Of a stretch of 64,000 nt of DNA, positions 62,601 to 64,000 are shown in pieces (position 1 is the stretch's first letter; each line of letters opens with the position of its first letter). Below the pieces are notes generated by a model, which had not been told where the DNA came from, searched no databases, and saw only the letters and a program-made list of their open reading frames with translations. Location of the stretch: contig NC_090703.1 in NCBI RefSeq assembly GCF_040954835.1, forward strand, positions 16,939,444 through 17,003,443, in the 5' to 3' direction. A program made the position numbers and the translations under genes. This stretch comes from Lepisosteus oculatus. Lineage: Eukaryota > Chordata > Actinopteri > Semionotiformes > Lepisosteidae.

Positions 62601-62757
62601 ACTATTAATTTATCAAAAAATTACTAGTAAAAATGGCTTCAAAAGCAGATAAAGTAGAAATTATCCACAATGAGGAATTACCTTAAAAATGTGTCCACTC
62701 TTCAGCCGTCCATGGATACCCTCGTAGTGCGAAGTAATCCCAGTGAGAACAGCAAAC
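43930..62757 (-). CDS. rmdn2: regulator of microtubule dynamics protein, C-terminal part (six exons)
   Basis: Six exons joined at GT/AG borders give one open frame of 147 codons plus stop: 62757-62682, 62166-62089, 52020-51922, 51228-51175, 46337-46257, 43986-43930. Exon lengths 76, 78, 99, 54, 81 and 57; all internal junctions are phase 0 and the upstream border is phase 2. The product carries the conserved RMDN (FAM82) C-terminal TPR-like region, with [49 protein letters not shown] and SPGFSKA. The family binds microtubules and, in RMDN3, tethers ER to mitochondria. The paralogue is chosen by synteny, since human RMDN2 converges on CYP1B1 just as this gene converges on cyp1c2. The 5' exons lie outside the window. 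Confidence 0.85.
43987..46256 (-). other. rmdn2 intron
   Basis: Begins GTACGT and ends CCTTTAG on the minus strand. AT-rich, with a lower-AT stretch near 45830-46100 that I cannot classify. Confidence 0.5.
46257..46337 (-). CDS. rmdn2: rmdn2 exon encoding CYRDLGN...MSYE
   Basis: 81 bases, 27 codons in phase 0, between acceptor ...CATAG and donor GAG|GTACGT. The opening CYRDLGN and the following [11 protein letters not shown] match the RMDN family block (CYRELGK...WMKLALELP) directly after the segment encoded by the preceding exon. Confidence 0.85.
47140..47450 (+). mobile_element. possible 5' part of a pogo/Tigger-like transposon
   Basis: The text ACTCATACCCCAGTATAAG, the following stretch full of TTCG and TTCGC units, and an ATG near 47432 after GTTTGATAGTTGCTATTCATT resemble the untranslated leader and start of Tigger-type elements. 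No right end was found. Recognition is by texture only. Confidence 0.3.
47567..47610 (+). repeat. (ATT)n microsatellite
   Basis: About fifteen uninterrupted ATT units, likely variable between individuals. It may be the tail of a lost LINE or SINE copy. Confidence 0.95.
51175..51228 (-). CDS. rmdn2: rmdn2 exon encoding [11 protein letters not shown]
   Basis: 54 bases, 18 codons, phase 0, between acceptor TTGTTCTAG and donor AAG|GTAAAT. It encodes [18 protein letters not shown], nearly the family consensus (AEELQPGFSKAGRVYISK as I recall it for RMDN3). Confidence 0.92.
51229..51921 (-). other. rmdn2 intron
   Basis: Short intron (693 bases) starting GTATTA and ending TTCTAG on the minus strand. 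No repeat seen. Confidence 0.6.
51922..52020 (-). CDS. rmdn2: rmdn2 exon encoding [15 protein letters not shown]
   Basis: 99 bases, 33 codons, phase 0, between acceptor CTTCCTGCAG and donor AAG|GTATTA. The block [18 protein letters not shown] followed by [11 protein letters not shown] is the strongest family match in the gene and fixes strand and frame. It is markedly richer in G+C than the flanking introns. Confidence 0.95.
55569..56914 (+). mobile_element. Tc1/mariner-family transposon, degraded
   Basis: The left end, after TA, reads CAGTGCCTTCCTAAATTATT; the right end reversed reads TAGCACCATGCGAAAGTATT, an imperfect inverted repeat, and TA follows it. Inside is a decayed Tc1 transposase in plus orientation: AACTGAGCAACTGGGCAAGG (55990), CCACAAATCTGGCCTATATG (56111), GTCGGATGAGGCTGACATT (56218), CATGGTGGCAGCATCATCAC (56302), GGACTATGTGGAAAGACTTG (56543). 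These follow the order of fish Tc1 elements. Stops, frameshifts and a loss around 56540 make it inactive. The spacing to the full family (about 1.6-2 kb) indicates deletions. Confidence 0.8.
55960..56665 (+). pseudogene. Tc1-like transposase pseudogene
   Basis: The frame at 55960-56172 keeps part of the DNA-binding region and the block ending in IWPIWQKG. Later pieces lie in shifted frames, including [15 protein letters not shown] (the usual VKHGGGSIMLWGC region) and, near 56540, the block that normally holds the second catalytic acid before LWKDLK. Stops and shifts prevent any full protein. Confidence 0.7.
59590..59730 (+). pseudogene. remnant of a Tc1/mariner-type transposase C-terminus
   Basis: ATTGAGTGTTTGTGGGACTT then TGGGATGAGCTAG encodes [11 protein letters not shown], like the (P)IEHLWDELE signature just after the third catalytic residue of Tc1/mariner enzymes. 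About 90 bases later ATCCAAGCTCGATGAGAGCA and ATGGGAACAAGAC resembles the helix LIQARxEQWEQ. No termini were found. Confidence 0.4.
61290..61515 (-). repeat. copy of the interspersed repeat also seen at 37-38 kb
   Basis: Reversed, it includes CTTCCAGACTCCCACAGCCC, TTTGCGTAAAGGAGTGCCTCC and CATCCAGCCATTTCCTGGGA, which occur in the same fish repeat family near its middle. It is in the opposite orientation to the 37 kb copy. Confidence 0.5.
62089..62166 (-). CDS. rmdn2: rmdn2 exon encoding [13 protein letters not shown]...LGRWCYE
   Basis: 78 bases, 26 codons, phase 0, between acceptor ATTTGTACAG and donor GAG|GTGAGC. It encodes [15 protein letters not shown] and [10 protein letters not shown], the TPR-like helix pair that in RMDN proteins reads EHVDKAIAL..NPxxxxxHFLLGRWCYQ. 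Confidence 0.95.
62167..62681 (-). other. rmdn2 intron
   Basis: 515 bases, starting GTAATT and ending TACAG on the minus strand. AT-rich without recognised repeats. Confidence 0.6.
62682..62757 (-). CDS. rmdn2: rmdn2 exon encoding [13 protein letters not shown]
   Basis: 76 bases between acceptor TTTTCCACAG and donor AAG|GTAATT. Its first base completes a codon split with the next exon upstream (phase 2). It encodes [16 protein letters not shown] and KSGHIFK, matching the family block FAVLxGxxxxxEGIQxRIxSGxxFK. It is the most 5' coding exon I can find in the window. Confidence 0.93.
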
Positions 62758-64000
62758 CTGTGGAAAACACTCACGGTCAGTGAATGATTAAGTAACACTT
62801 TCTGAGTTTATAGGAGACACACTTCTGAACATAATGGTTTTTTTTTCAGAAACTGAACACCAACTGTCATTGCTGGGTAAATGTTTTTTTGTAGATAGTA
62901 CACACTGAGCCTGTCAGTCTATACAACTAATATCCGGTCGGTTTTATTCCCCAGATATAATCAGCAGTCAAACCGGATATACTGAGGAAAACCAAGCATG
63001 CCTTCACACTCTGTTGAAAGACTTGTCATGACAGCAGCACACACTGGTCATTTCTAAAACGTGGACTCTATGGTCTTTGGTGGTTTCAAATACACCATTA
63101 AGAACAGATATTGTACATAGACAACCCTATATACTAATGTTCCAAGGAAGGCATAGCTTTACATACACTTTTTGTTGCAAGTGATACAGAAAGACGTCAG
63201 CTTCCTTGAAGTCCAATCTAATCAGACCTCAAAAGCAAAGCAGGAAAAGGGCTGTTCACTATTTGGATGGGAGTTCACTATTTGAATTAGGTTTACCTCA
63301 GCATTGATTTTATTGGACCACTAATTGTTACTACTCCCTCTGGGCCCAAAAATTATAAACCCATGGTGACAAGGCACACAGTGCAGTGGCAGGAATCAAT
63401 CACCCCCATTTGAAAGAGTAGAAATCTGAGCCCAGTGCGCTGGTCAAGGACCAATTCAATTGAATTTAATAGTGAACAAAAGGTTATTAATTTCATAAGC
63501 TTTCAAAACAAGAACAATAGAACAAAAACCATATAACATTTAAATACCAGCCCACCACCATCACTGGTACCCTGGTAAGTCCCCTAAAACAAGAATAGAC
63601 ATCCACAACAGAAGCAGTAGCATGCCAGGTTTTTACTATTCCATCCCCGGAATCATGGACCTGAGCAGGAGATATATAAATAAGACAGACCAGGATCCAA
63701 TGTTGTCAGTGATTTTAAAAAAAAATTAGTTGCCCTCACTTTTTTATATTTTACACCTTCCACATTTGCAAACCCTAATTATTGATCAACAACTACAGTA
63801 CATTGCTACAGCCTCCAACCAAGATAGGAGGAACAATTTTACTGTTTTACCACAACCTCAGCAACTTGCCATTTGACATTTCAACATGGCACTACAGGTG
63901 AGTTAGGGCTAACTGGGAGAGCAACGTGTCACCCTGACATCAGGGCAAGCTCACAGGTACTGGGCGAGTATTATGGTACTGTAAGTACAGGAATTCACAA
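62758..64000 (-). other. rmdn2 intron (partial), running off the window
   Basis: I could not find the preceding exon, which should end in a block rich in Lys, Glu and Ala before the FAVL segment. A 5S-derived fragment lies inside. Confidence 0.5.
63201..63275 (+). repeat. 5S-rRNA-derived fragment (SINE3-like or pseudogene)
   Basis: The segment reads in 5S rRNA order: CCAATCTAATCAGACCTC (5S: CCGATCTCGTCTGATCTC), AAAGCAAAGCAGG (5S: GAAGCTAAGCAGGG), then CACTATTTGGATGGGAG (5S: AGTACTTGGATGGGAG, the C box). The 5' third of the 5S gene and the 3' end are missing or unrecognisable, so it cannot be a working gene. SINE3-type elements with 5S heads are known in fish. Confidence 0.6.

Overview
The window looks like nuclear DNA from a ray-finned fish. 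It is AT-rich with long non-coding stretches, genes are spliced, and SINEs and DNA transposons of fish type are scattered through it. Two intronless P450 reading frames match the fish-type CYP1C subfamily. I cannot name the species.

Layout. Positions 1-24,540 hold no gene I can support, only repeats: a tRNA-derived SINE near 2.0 kb, a hAT transposon with perfect 8-bp target duplications at 7.13-8.56 kb, a V-SINE-like copy at 13.7-14.1 kb, and a SINE with a 13-bp target duplication at 19.3 kb. From 24.5 to 34.2 kb lie two tandem plus-strand CYP1C genes, cyp1c1 (25112-26698) and cyp1c2 (32575-34152), each with its own TATA promoter. From 43.9 kb to the right edge, on the minus strand, are the last six coding exons of a regulator of microtubule dynamics gene (most likely rmdn2). 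They encode the C-terminal 147 residues, and the 5' part lies beyond the window. Its introns carry a degraded Tc1-like transposon, an ATT microsatellite and other repeat remnants. A 5S-rRNA-derived fragment lies near 63.2 kb.

How the pieces relate. The two CYP1C proteins are predicted ER-anchored haem monooxygenases, a family induced through the aryl hydrocarbon receptor. Their coding bodies are nearly identical between sharp borders, while N-termini, C-termini, leaders and flanks differ strongly, which suggests gene conversion. The order P450 -> <- RMDN, tail to tail, is the arrangement of human CYP1B1 and RMDN2, so this appears to be the ancestral CYP1B/1C locus. I found no cyp1b1 copy here and no clearly new biological system. 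The best leads are the conversion tract, the loss of two residues from the proline hinge of cyp1c2, the retained paired promoters, and a perfect 24-bp inverted repeat 0.7 kb past cyp1c2.
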